Assembly: GCA_964420405.1 (NCBI GenBank)
Contig: CAYQTL010000055.1
Span: 1-33,550, forward strand
Direction: 5' to 3'
DNA: 33,550 bases
Origin: CAYQTL01 sp964420405
Lineage (GTDB): Bacteria; Acidobacteriota; Thermoanaerobaculia; Thermoanaerobaculales; Sulfomarinibacteraceae
Made by a program: the position numbers and the translations under genes. Under the pieces are notes generated by a model. It did not search any database and was not told the origin of the DNA. It was given only the letters and a program-made list of their open reading frames with translations. Below, one piece after another: positions 14,809 through 21,689 of the stretch (its first letter is position 1; each line of letters starts with the position of its first letter).

Positions 14809-14889
14809 CCCTCCTGCACACCTTCACATCCACGAACCACGCCGTCACGTCGACTCCCGCGGGCGCGGGGGGGCTCCCGGGCCTTTCCG

Positions 14890-16026
14890 TCAGCCGCCGC
14901 GCTGGGCGAGCCAGGCGAGCACCGCGTCGGCGTACAGCGCGAACGCCAGGTCCTTGCTGCGGTGGGCCGAGGTCACGACGCCGACCAGCTGGCCGTGGGC
15001 GTCGAAAAGCGGCCCACCGCTGGAGCCCGAGTGGACGGTGGCGTCGGTCTGGATCGCCTCGGGCCGCAGCGCCGAGATCACGCCCGAGGTGAAGGTGTGA
15101 CGGAGCCCGAGGGGGCTGCCGAGGGCGTACACCCGCTGGCCGACCCGCAGCTCGTCCGACGGTCGCATCGGCACCGGCTCGGCCCACAGCGGCACGCCGA
15201 GCACCGCCAGCAGCGCCAGGTCGTGGTCGCGGGAGTAGGCGTCGAGCTGACCGCGGAACCTGGCGCCGTTCTCGAACTCCACGTCGTAGGCGAGCTCCCG
15301 GCCGTCCGGGACCTCGGTGTAGACCACGTGACGGTTGGTGAGCACGTAGTACGTGCGCTGGCCGTCCATGCCGATCACCGCCCCCGAGCCGCTGGCGACC
15401 GTCCGGCCGTCCACCAGCACCAGCACGGTGACCGCCGAGCGCCGCACCCGCTCGTAGAGGACCTCGGGCTCGAGCACCGGCGCCGCGGGCTCCCGCGCCG
15501 GCAGGATCAGCTCGGGATGGACCGTCATCTCCACCGGCGGCGACGCCCCCTGGCGGCCACCGACCCACAGCAGCGCGAGCGCGGCCAGCACGACCGGCAG
15601 CGCCGCCAGCAGCAGCCGCCGGACCGGCGACAGCAGCCGCAGGCGCAGCCCCTGGAACGTCCACCATCCGACACCGCAGCGGCGCCGCAGCGCACCCAGG
15701 AAGCGCAGCTCGGCGCGGCCGATCCGACGGTCCCGCCGGAGCATGTCCAGGCACCGGTTGAACACCAGCTTCCGGTCGGCGGACGGCAGCCGCGCCACGT
15801 CCTCCAGCACCGTCGCCCGGTCGAGATCCTGCAGCGCCTGCCGGCGCAGCCGGTCGCGCTCCGCCTCGGTCCGCGCCACCGAGTCGATCAGGTGACTGAG
15901 CGCGTCCCGCTCCGCCACCGCCATCGCGCCGTCCGACCAGCTCGCCGCGACGCAGGCCCGGACCAGCGTCAGCTGCAGCTCGTGGCGCCGCGCCTGGGCC
16001 TCGGCCTCCGCGATCTCCGGATCCAC
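14890..16026 (-). CDS. TerB-like / transmembrane / trypsin-like serine protease fusion
   Basis: A 378-residue protein. Residues 15-115 are helical and resemble a TerB-like domain (LVRACVAASWSDGAMAVAER, then DALSHLIDSVA and LRRDRRIGRAELRFLGALRR). One TM helix lies at about 136-156. From about 185 there is a trypsin-like (HtrA-like, S1C) protease domain with the triad His233 (LTNRHVV), Asp269 (DHDLALL) and Ser336 (HSGSSGGPLF). No PDZ domain follows. The protease would sit outside the inner membrane and the TerB part inside. I chose the GTG at 16026 because a TATGAG box with upstream TG lies exactly six bases before it. The longer frames to 16200 and 16239 have poor ribosome binding sites and would run across the plus-strand promoter at 16194-16221. 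Confidence 0.85.
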   Translation of the reverse strand: MDPEIAEAEAQARRHELQLTLVRACVAASWSDGAMAVAERDALSHLIDSVARTEAERDRLRRQALQDLDRATVLEDVARLPSADRKLVFNRCLDMLRRDRRIGRAELRFLGALRRRCGVGWWTFQGLRLRLLSPVRRLLLAALPVVLAALALLWVGGRQGASPPVEMTVHPELILPAREPAAPVLEPEVLYERVRRSAVTVLVLVDGRTVASGSGAVIGMDGQRTYYVLTNRHVVYTEVPDGRELAYDVEFENGARFRGQLDAYSRDHDLALLAVLGVPLWAEPVPMRPSDELRVGQRVYALGSPLGLRHTFTSGVISALRPEAIQTDATVHSGSSGGPLFDAHGQLVGVVTSAHRSKDLAFALYADAVLAWLAQRGG

Positions 16027-16032
16027 GGCCCA

Positions 16033-16038
16033 CTCATA
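16033..16038 (-). promoter_or_regulatory. -10-like box of the protease gene, leaderless geometry
   Basis: TGGTATGAG on the minus strand (extended -10 form; hexamer TATGAG), six bases before the GTG at 16026. The hexamer lacks the final T of the consensus, so it is a moderate match. Confidence 0.4.
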
Positions 16039-16193
16039 CCACGGGCCGCCGCGGGGAGCCAGCACCGCGACACCGCCCGGTCCGCGCCGGTCGCAACCCG
16101 CGTCCTCGTCCGTGGCCGGACGGCTCAGGACCACAACGCAGTCGCGTGCGGGCTCGAGCGGCGCAGTTCGGAAGCGGGCGCGGGACCGTGCCC

Positions 16194-16221
16194 TTGACAT
16201 CTCGTCCACACGTCGTAGGAT
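16194..16221 (+). promoter_or_regulatory. Sigma-70-type promoter for the VOC gene
   Basis: A perfect TTGACA (16194-16199), a 16-base spacer, and TAGGAT (16216-16221). Start of transcription would be near 16228, giving a leader of about 90 bases before the VOC gene at 16318. The leader contains a small imperfect palindrome, CTCAT-ccgaaaa-ATGAG (16235-16251), of unknown role. Confidence 0.7.
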
Positions 16222-16317
16222 TTCGATCGCAAGTCTCATCCGAAAAATGAGTTTCGCCGGGGTGATGGTTCTCGAGTTCCGCTACGCGCGCAAGGACACA
16301 GACGCGCAGGTGGGGTC

Positions 16318-16713
16318 ATGAGCGCCCCGCCCCGGCCCGGCACGATCGCCTGGCACGACCTTACGGTGGACGACGCGGAGGCCGTGCGCGACTTCTACGC
16401 CGCGGTGGTCGGCTGGCAGGTCCAGCCGGTGGAGATGGTCGGCTACGCGGACTTCGCCCTGGGCGCGCCCGAGTCCGGCGAGAGCGTCGCGGGGGTGTGC
16501 CACGCCCGCGGTCCCAACGCCGACCTGCCGCCCCAGTGGCTGCTGTACGTGGTCGTCGACGACCTCGACCGGTCCGTCGGGGCCTGCGCCGACCACGGCG
16601 GCGGGGTGGTCGCCGGTCCGCGCGAGCTCTCCGGCGGCCGGTTCTGCGTCGTCCGGGACCCCGCAGGTGCGGTGATGGCGCTGTGGGAAGCGGGCGGCTC
16701 GCGCTCGCCCTGA
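16318..16713 (+). CDS. VOC superfamily (glyoxalase/bleomycin-resistance-like) protein
   Basis: A 131-residue protein with the paired beta-alpha-beta-beta-beta modules of the VOC fold. Module one is IAWHDLTVDDAEAVRDFYAA followed by VVGWQVQPVE. Module two is WLLYVVVDDLDRSVGACADH, then GGRFCVVRDPAGAVMALWE. Metal-ligand candidates are His13 and a terminal Glu in LWE. This variant (WHDL...DFYAAVVGW) resembles the 'glyoxalase-like' enzymes often found as tandem domains; here there is only one. Function could be binding or conversion of a small molecule and is not specific. The ATG at 16318 follows AGGTGGGG. It is expressed from a good sigma-70-type promoter about 100 bases upstream. A G-tract foldback repeat begins about 15 bases after the stop. 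Confidence 0.85.
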   Translation: MSAPPRPGTIAWHDLTVDDAEAVRDFYAAVVGWQVQPVEMVGYADFALGAPESGESVAGVCHARGPNADLPPQWLLYVVVDDLDRSVGACADHGGGVVAGPRELSGGRFCVVRDPAGAVMALWEAGGSRSP

Positions 16714-16727
16714 GCCGAGGGGCCCCC

Positions 16728-16869
16728 GATCCCGATCCCGTTCCCGTTCCCGACGCGGCGCTGCGAAACGGGAGAGCACCGCGGGACGAGCCGGATCGAT
16801 GCTCCCGCCGCCCGCGCGTGCGGAAGCCGCGAGCGGGTCCGTCGGGAACGGGTTCGGGTACGGGTCCGG
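16728..16869. repeat. Foldback repeat with paired G-tract arms between convergent genes
   Basis: The left arm has CCC tracts at 16731-16733, 16737-16739, 16743-16745 and 16749-16751. The right arm has GGG tracts at 16844-16846, 16850-16852, 16856-16858 and 16862-16864. Both arms fit the G-quadruplex pattern on opposite strands and can also pair with each other. The CGGG of every hexamer is kept while the two variable bases differ between arms. The core (16755-16840) is unlike the type-A and type-B cores. Lying between two converging stop codons, it could work as a two-way transcription block. Confidence 0.7.
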
Positions 16870-16877
16870 AGCCGACG

Positions 16878-19856
16878 TCAGCTCGGATCGAGCTCGAGCA
16901 GGTACACGTACCCGTCGTGGCCGCCGACGGCGAGAAGGTCGCCGGCGACGGACGGACTTCCCATGATGCCGGTGGTGGCGAGCCGCCACGCCGGCTGGCC
17001 GGTCGACCCGTCCACCGCCCAGAGGTGCCGGTCGTGGGAGCCCGCGATCATGAGGTCCCGCCAGCGCTGGACCGACGACCACACCCGGTTGCCGGTGCGG
17101 CGTCGCCACAGCTCGCGGCCGGTGGCGGCGTCGGCCGCGTAGAGGTGGTGGTCGCCGCTCCCGAAAACGACCCGACCCTCAGCCACCGCGGGCCGGAACC
17201 AGATGTCGCCGCCGGTCGCGAGCCGCCACCGCTCGGCGCCGGTCGCGAGGTCGAACGCCTGGAACACCCCGTCGCACGACCCGAGCAGCACGAGGTCGCG
17301 CCACACCACGGGATCGGACACCGCCCAGTCGGAGGTGGGAGCCGACCACACGATCTCGCCCCCCGCCGCCGCCACCGCCCACAGCGTGTCGTTCCGGCTC
17401 GGCACGAGCACCAGCTCCCCGGCCACCGCCGGCGACCCGTGGATCACGTCGAGCTGCCGTCGCCACCGCTCGGCGCCGTCCGAGGCGTCGACGGCGTACA
17501 GGTAGCCATCGCGGCTGCCGAACAGCACCGCGCCGTCTGCTGCGACGGGTGCCGTGAGGACGTCGCCGGCGGTCTGCACCCGCCACCGCACCCGCCCGTC
17601 GTCGCGGTCCAGCGCGAGCACGCTCCCGTCGCGGCCGCCGGCCACGACCAGGTCGTCGAGCACCAGCGGCACCGTCCCGACGGCGCCTCCGAACCGGACC
17701 CGCCAACGCTCGGCGCCGTCGGCCACCTCGAGGGCCACCAGCTCCCGGAAACCGCCCACGTAGAGGGTGTCGCCGCCGAACGCCGGCGCGAGGGTGACCG
17801 GGCCGTCGGCGGCCGCACGCCAGCGCACGCGCGGTCGACCCCGGGAGGGGTCGTCGAGCACGACATCGAAGCCGCGACTCCGGTCGCCGGGCGGCGCCGG
17901 GCGGGCGCGGTACCCCGACTCCTCGGACACCAGCAGCGGCCCGTCCGCCGGGGGCGGGACCTCCACCGCCGTCACGACGCCGTCAAGGCCGCCGAGCACC
18001 ACGACGCCGTCGAGCACCAGCGGGGTGGTGGTGACCCAGGTCCGCCGCTCGATCCGCCAGCGCAGCCCGCCGGTCCACGGGTCGAGGCCGTACACGCCGT
18101 GGTCGTGGGATCCCGCCGCCACCAGGCCGTCGACGACCGCCGGGGGCCGGACCTCGCCGAACGCCTCGTGACGCCACAGCTCGGCGCCGCTCGACCGGTC
18201 GAGCACGACGACGGCCTCACCAGCCCCGCCGACCACGATCCGGTCGCGCCACACGGCGGGGGTCGACGGCGCGGGAACCGGCGCCCGCCACCGCTCGGCG
18301 CCGTCCTCCAGCGCCAGCGCCACGACGCCCGCCGGGTCGGGCACCAGCACCCGGTCGCCGTCCACCAGCACCGGGTGGAGCTGGAAGTCTCCCAGCGGCA
18401 TCGTCCACAGCTCCGCGCCGTCGACCGCGTCGAGGGCAGTCACGGCTCCGTCGAACCGCGACACGAGCACCCGGTCGCCGCCGGCCGCGACGCCCACCAC
18501 GCCGCCTCCCCCGCGCCAGATCCAGAGTCGGCGGCCGGAGGTGGCGTCCAGCGCCACCACCAGCTCGCCCTCGTCGGCCGCCACGACGGTGCCGGCGACG
18601 GCCGCGAGTCCGGCCTCGATGGTGGTGTCGAGCCGGTGCCGCCAGCTCACCGCACCGGTGCGGGCGTCGATCGCGGCCACCTCGCCCCGGTGGGCCGCCG
18701 CGAACACCGTCCCGTCGCGCACCAGCGGGGCGCCCACCACCTCGTCGCCGATCGGCACCCGCCACCGCTCCGCGCCGTCGGCGGCGGCGACGGCGTACAG
18801 GAATCCGTCGCGGCTGCCGAACAGGACGGTGTCCCGGTAGGCCACCGGCGCCGACCAGATCTCGCCGCCGGTGGCGAACCTCCACCGCAGCAGGGACCCG
18901 GTCACCGGCTCGGCGGCGGTCGGCGCCACGGCGGGAGCCGCCGGGGGCTCGATCCGCTCGGCGATCGCCGCCCCGATCGACCGCGCCACCTCCACCTGGA
19001 GGTCGAGCAGGTGCTCGAACCGGCGCTCGTAGGTCTCGGCCCACAGGTGGTCCTCGCCGCGCCCGTCGATCAGCTGCGCGTTGAGCACGATCCGGTCACC
19101 CTGGCGGGCGAGGGTCCCCTCGACCACCACGTCGACGCCGAGCTCGCGGGCGATCTCGGGGACGGTGCGCTCGCTGTCCCGGTAGGTCAGGGCCGTGGTG
19201 CGGGACACGACCCTCAGACCGTCGATCCGCGCGAGGGCCGTGATCAGGGTGTCGGTGACGCCGTCGGCCAGGGCCCGGTCCCGGGGGCCACCGCCGAGGG
19301 CCTCGAAGGGGAGCACCGCGAGGGCGCGGACCGGGCCGCCCGCCCGGCCGGAGCCGCGCAGCTGGACGGCGACCACCGCGGCCGCGAGGACCACCAGCAC
19401 TGCGGGCGGCACGAGGACCCGCAGCGACGGACGGCGGCGGCGAGCCGGCGAGGTGGCGGCGTCGAGCGGCGGACTCGCGTCGGCCAGCGCGACGCCATCG
19501 TCCGCCGCGGCAGGCGGCTCCACCGGCGCCGGCGCCACCAGCAGCCGGTAGCCCCGGCGGGGTACCGTCTGGATGAGGCGTGGCGCACGCGCGTCGTCCC
19601 CCATCGCCCGCCGCAGCTCCCACACCGCCGTCGACAGCACCTCGTCCCCCACGTACAGGTCGGTCCACACGGCTTCGAGCAGCTCTCTCTTGGTGACGAC
19701 CTCGTCCGGACGGTCGGCCAGCGCCAGCAGCACGTCCAATGCCCGCGGTCCGACCCGCACGGGACCGCCGTCGCCGGTGATCTCGTTCAGGTCCGGCCGG
19801 ACGACCAGCTCGCCGAGCCGGAACGGCCCGCGGGGGCTTCCGTTCGTCTTCCGCAC
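16878..19856 (-). CDS. CadC-like membrane regulator with tandem eight-bladed PQQ-type propellers
   Basis: A 992-residue one-component regulator. Residues 10-107 are an OmpR/PhoB-type winged helix (LGELVVRPDLNEITGDGGPV, then RALDVLLALADRPDEVVTKR and PRRGYRLL). After a linker, one TM helix lies at about 145-167. Residues 178-302 match the FlgO/TolB-N-like domain common in such regulators (RALAVLPFEALGGGPRDRAL, VVVEGTLARQGDRIVLNAQL). From 321 to the end I count 16 PQQ-like repeats, typically LFGSRDGYLYAVDASDGAER followed by W-R. They are split 8 + 8 by a short linker at about 655-690, giving two complete propellers outside the membrane. The usual TPR sensor is absent. The GTG start at 19856 has TACAAT six bases upstream and no ribosome binding site. 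The ligand is unknown. Confidence 0.9.
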   Translation of the reverse strand: MRKTNGSPRGPFRLGELVVRPDLNEITGDGGPVRVGPRALDVLLALADRPDEVVTKRELLEAVWTDLYVGDEVLSTAVWELRRAMGDDARAPRLIQTVPRRGYRLLVAPAPVEPPAAADDGVALADASPPLDAATSPARRRRPSLRVLVPPAVLVVLAAAVVAVQLRGSGRAGGPVRALAVLPFEALGGGPRDRALADGVTDTLITALARIDGLRVVSRTTALTYRDSERTVPEIARELGVDVVVEGTLARQGDRIVLNAQLIDGRGEDHLWAETYERRFEHLLDLQVEVARSIGAAIAERIEPPAAPAVAPTAAEPVTGSLLRWRFATGGEIWSAPVAYRDTVLFGSRDGFLYAVAAADGAERWRVPIGDEVVGAPLVRDGTVFAAAHRGEVAAIDARTGAVSWRHRLDTTIEAGLAAVAGTVVAADEGELVVALDATSGRRLWIWRGGGGVVGVAAGGDRVLVSRFDGAVTALDAVDGAELWTMPLGDFQLHPVLVDGDRVLVPDPAGVVALALEDGAERWRAPVPAPSTPAVWRDRIVVGGAGEAVVVLDRSSGAELWRHEAFGEVRPPAVVDGLVAAGSHDHGVYGLDPWTGGLRWRIERRTWVTTTPLVLDGVVVLGGLDGVVTAVEVPPPADGPLLVSEESGYRARPAPPGDRSRGFDVVLDDPSRGRPRVRWRAAADGPVTLAPAFGGDTLYVGGFRELVALEVADGAERWRVRFGGAVGTVPLVLDDLVVAGGRDGSVLALDRDDGRVRWRVQTAGDVLTAPVAADGAVLFGSRDGYLYAVDASDGAERWRRQLDVIHGSPAVAGELVLVPSRNDTLWAVAAAGGEIVWSAPTSDWAVSDPVVWRDLVLLGSCDGVFQAFDLATGAERWRLATGGDIWFRPAVAEGRVVFGSGDHHLYAADAATGRELWRRRTGNRVWSSVQRWRDLMIAGSHDRHLWAVDGSTGQPAWRLATTGIMGSPSVAGDLLAVGGHDGYVYLLELDPS

Positions 19857-19862
19857 CCCGGG

Positions 19863-19868
19863 ATTGTA
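19863..19868 (-). promoter_or_regulatory. -10-like box of the CadC-like regulator, leaderless geometry
   Basis: TACAAT on the minus strand, six bases before the GTG at 19856. The predicted +1 coincides with the G of the start codon. No convincing -35 is seen 16-18 bases upstream. Confidence 0.55.
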
Positions 19869-19913
19869 CGGCGGCCTGCGATGTCACCCGTCCCCCCGGC
19901 CTCTCCATCCGAT

Positions 19914-20089
19914 CCCGATCCCGATCCCGTTCCCGATCCCGATGACCACGTTGCCGGGGACGGGACGGTGGGCAGTGGTCTGGCACTGCCGCCTCGAGGA
20001 GGTCCGTCGCTGTCGCACCCGTCACCGAGTCCCGCCACGGGTGCTGTCGCCGTCGCCGTTTCACGCATCGGGAGCGGGATCGGGATCGG
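19914..20089. repeat. Foldback repeat with paired G-tract arms
   Basis: The left arm has five CCC tracts at exact six-base spacing (19914-19940). The right arm, inverted, has GGG at 20070-20072, 20076-20078 and 20082-20084, with GG at 20088. The core of about 125 bases is not obviously related to the other cores. It lies upstream of the regulator at 19856 and downstream of the stop at 20122. The rest of this gap (19869-19913 and 20090-20121) shows nothing else. Confidence 0.65.
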
Positions 20090-20121
20090 ACCGTCGACTC
20101 CCGGGCGGCGGGAGCGGGCTG

Positions 20122-21402
20122 TCACTCCGTCCCCACCGCGTCCGACCAGCGGCCGGTGCCGGCAAACTCGAAGCCGTCCGAGAACAGCGACATGTCGACC
20201 CAGCGGCCGGCGAGATCCTGGTGGAGCAGGTCCGCGCGGTCGAGCTCCCACACGACGTACGCTCGCGGGGTCTGGCCCTGGATGACGACGGCGGGACGGG
20301 TGCGCTCGATCACGTCGCCGACGCCGGGGGCGGCGACGTTGAAGCTCTCGACCAGCGATCCGTCGGCGTCGAGGAATCCTCCGACCACCCCCGTGACGAG
20401 GGTCGAGAACACGTCCTCCCACGTGACGAGGAACTCCTGGCCGTGCGGGTTGCAGGCGACCGCGGGCCACCGATGGTCGACGGACGGCGCCGACAGGTTG
20501 GAGATGGACCCGAGGCTCAGGTCGCCGGCCACCGGACGGGCGTAGACCTGCGCGGAGATCCCCTGCCCGCCCGTCCAGACCACCATCCACGAGCCCTCGC
20601 AGGCGGCGACGTCGACCTGGTTCTCCTCGGCCGGGAAGCCCGCGATCCCGAGGTCCGAGGTGAACACCGTGCCCGAGAACGACACCTCCGCGCCGTACAC
20701 GTCCTCCTCGGCCGAGCCCTGGAAGCGCTCGTACACCACCAGGTAGCGGGCCGCTTCGGCGTTCCACGCCAGCCGGGGGTTCCAGCGCGAGAAGGTGGCG
20801 TCACCGACCAGCGGGAACGACGACGGCGTGATGCTGGAGCCGGTGTCGGGCGCCAGCCGCCGGGCGCGGATCGTGGCCGGGTCGAACCCCTCCACGTTCT
20901 GCCACACGACCAGGTACTCGTCGATCGGTGGTGGCGCATACTCCACCGCCGGCGCCAGCTGCAGCGAGGTCGCCCCCTCGATGCCGAACGGCTGGAGCGT
21001 GTCGTCGACGCCGATCCAGGGGATGAACCGGCCCGCGAGGTCGGTGTCCGACGCCGAGAACTCGCTCACCCACACCACCAGGTAGCGGTCGTTGCCCGGG
21101 TCGTAGACCACGTCGGGGTCGGTCTGATCGGTCGCGGCGTCGGAGATGGGAAACGAGTTGCCGAGCGGCGTGCCGTCGGCGTCCACGGTCCGCCCGACGA
21201 TCTGCCGGACGCCGGACACGTCCTGCTCCCACACCACCAGCCCGCGGCCGAACTCGTCGGCCCACGCGACGGCGGGCGTGAACTGGTCGCCCGGATTGGC
21301 GGCGGCGGTGATCACTGGGCCTTGCAGAGGGTCGGCCGCGGCCGCGGCCGCGATCAGGAGCACGGTGCTGGCGACGACGATCGGAACGACTCCACGGCGC
21401 AT
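20122..21402 (-). CDS. Exported beta-repeat protein with DGFE-type C-terminal tail
   Basis: A 426-residue secreted protein of unknown function. The signal peptide is residues 1-27 (VVPIVVASTVLLIAAAAAA). The mature part is built of repeats containing a 'P-x-V-x-Y/W-x-x-x-x-x-x-Y-L-V-V-W' strand: VVYDPGNDRYLVVW, VEYAPPPIDEYLVVW, LAWNAEAARYLVVY, VACNPHGQEFLVTW. This suggests a beta-propeller-like fold. The C-terminus SLFSDGFEFAGTGRWSDAVG has the short acidic-aromatic 'S-D-G-F-E...W-S' tail found on many secreted proteins of some Acidobacteriota and other taxa, possibly a sorting signal. The ATG at 21402 has a GGAGG six bases upstream; the longer frame to 21717 would translate a REPIN. No close neighbour on the same strand upstream. 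Confidence 0.75.
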   Translation of the reverse strand: MRRGVVPIVVASTVLLIAAAAAADPLQGPVITAAANPGDQFTPAVAWADEFGRGLVVWEQDVSGVRQIVGRTVDADGTPLGNSFPISDAATDQTDPDVVYDPGNDRYLVVWVSEFSASDTDLAGRFIPWIGVDDTLQPFGIEGATSLQLAPAVEYAPPPIDEYLVVWQNVEGFDPATIRARRLAPDTGSSITPSSFPLVGDATFSRWNPRLAWNAEAARYLVVYERFQGSAEEDVYGAEVSFSGTVFTSDLGIAGFPAEENQVDVAACEGSWMVVWTGGQGISAQVYARPVAGDLSLGSISNLSAPSVDHRWPAVACNPHGQEFLVTWEDVFSTLVTGVVGGFLDADGSLVESFNVAAPGVGDVIERTRPAVVIQGQTPRAYVVWELDRADLLHQDLAGRWVDMSLFSDGFEFAGTGRWSDAVGTE

Positions 21403-21503
21403 CGGGTGCCTCCTTCGCCGGCGGCCTCGCCGCCGGGTCGTGCCTCGGGGACACCATCGGTCATCGCCTCCGGCGAGTCCTCTCGACGATCTCAGGGAGT
21501 TCT

Positions 21504-21590
21504 CAGAGCGCCAGCTTCCAGCTGGCACACGCTTCGCAAGCCATCCCGCCGGGCTCGGACATGTGCCTGCCGGTTGGAAGCAGGCGCTCA
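21504..21590. repeat. REPIN-like inverted repeat, copy 2
   Basis: AGCGCCAGCTTCCAGCTGGC (21506-) and its diverged inverse ending at 21590 flank a spacer of about 38 bases. Reversed, the spacer aligns with that of the copy at 14589-14675 (shared CCCGGCGG and a final GC-A-A-AGC block). It lies between the divergent genes at 21402 and 21690. The remaining bases of this gap contain the interrupted palindrome GGAGAC...GTCTCC (21662-21679). Confidence 0.75.
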
Positions 21591-21689
21591 GGGAGGTCGC
21601 CGAGAGGGAACCCCTGCCGCCCGCCGTCGGTTGACCGGCGTCAAGGCGTCCCGTGCGGCACGGAGACACCATGGTCTCCGGGAGGACGG

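Noticed and set aside
16027..16239. N-terminal extension of the TerB-protease protein, starting at 16200 or 16239
   Set aside because: It would overlap a consensus plus-strand promoter, lacks good ribosome binding sites, and reads as low-complexity sequence. The GTG at 16026 has an extended -10 at leaderless distance.
16728..16869. Classical intrinsic terminator
   Set aside because: The arms could pair, but there is no U-run on either strand and the same arrays occur upstream of genes, so it is listed as a repeat.
21662..21679. Interrupted palindrome GGAGAC...GTCTCC before the polyferredoxin gene as an operator
   Set aside because: A single short instance of 6-bp arms is expected by chance in a window this size; no promoter is recognisable beside it.
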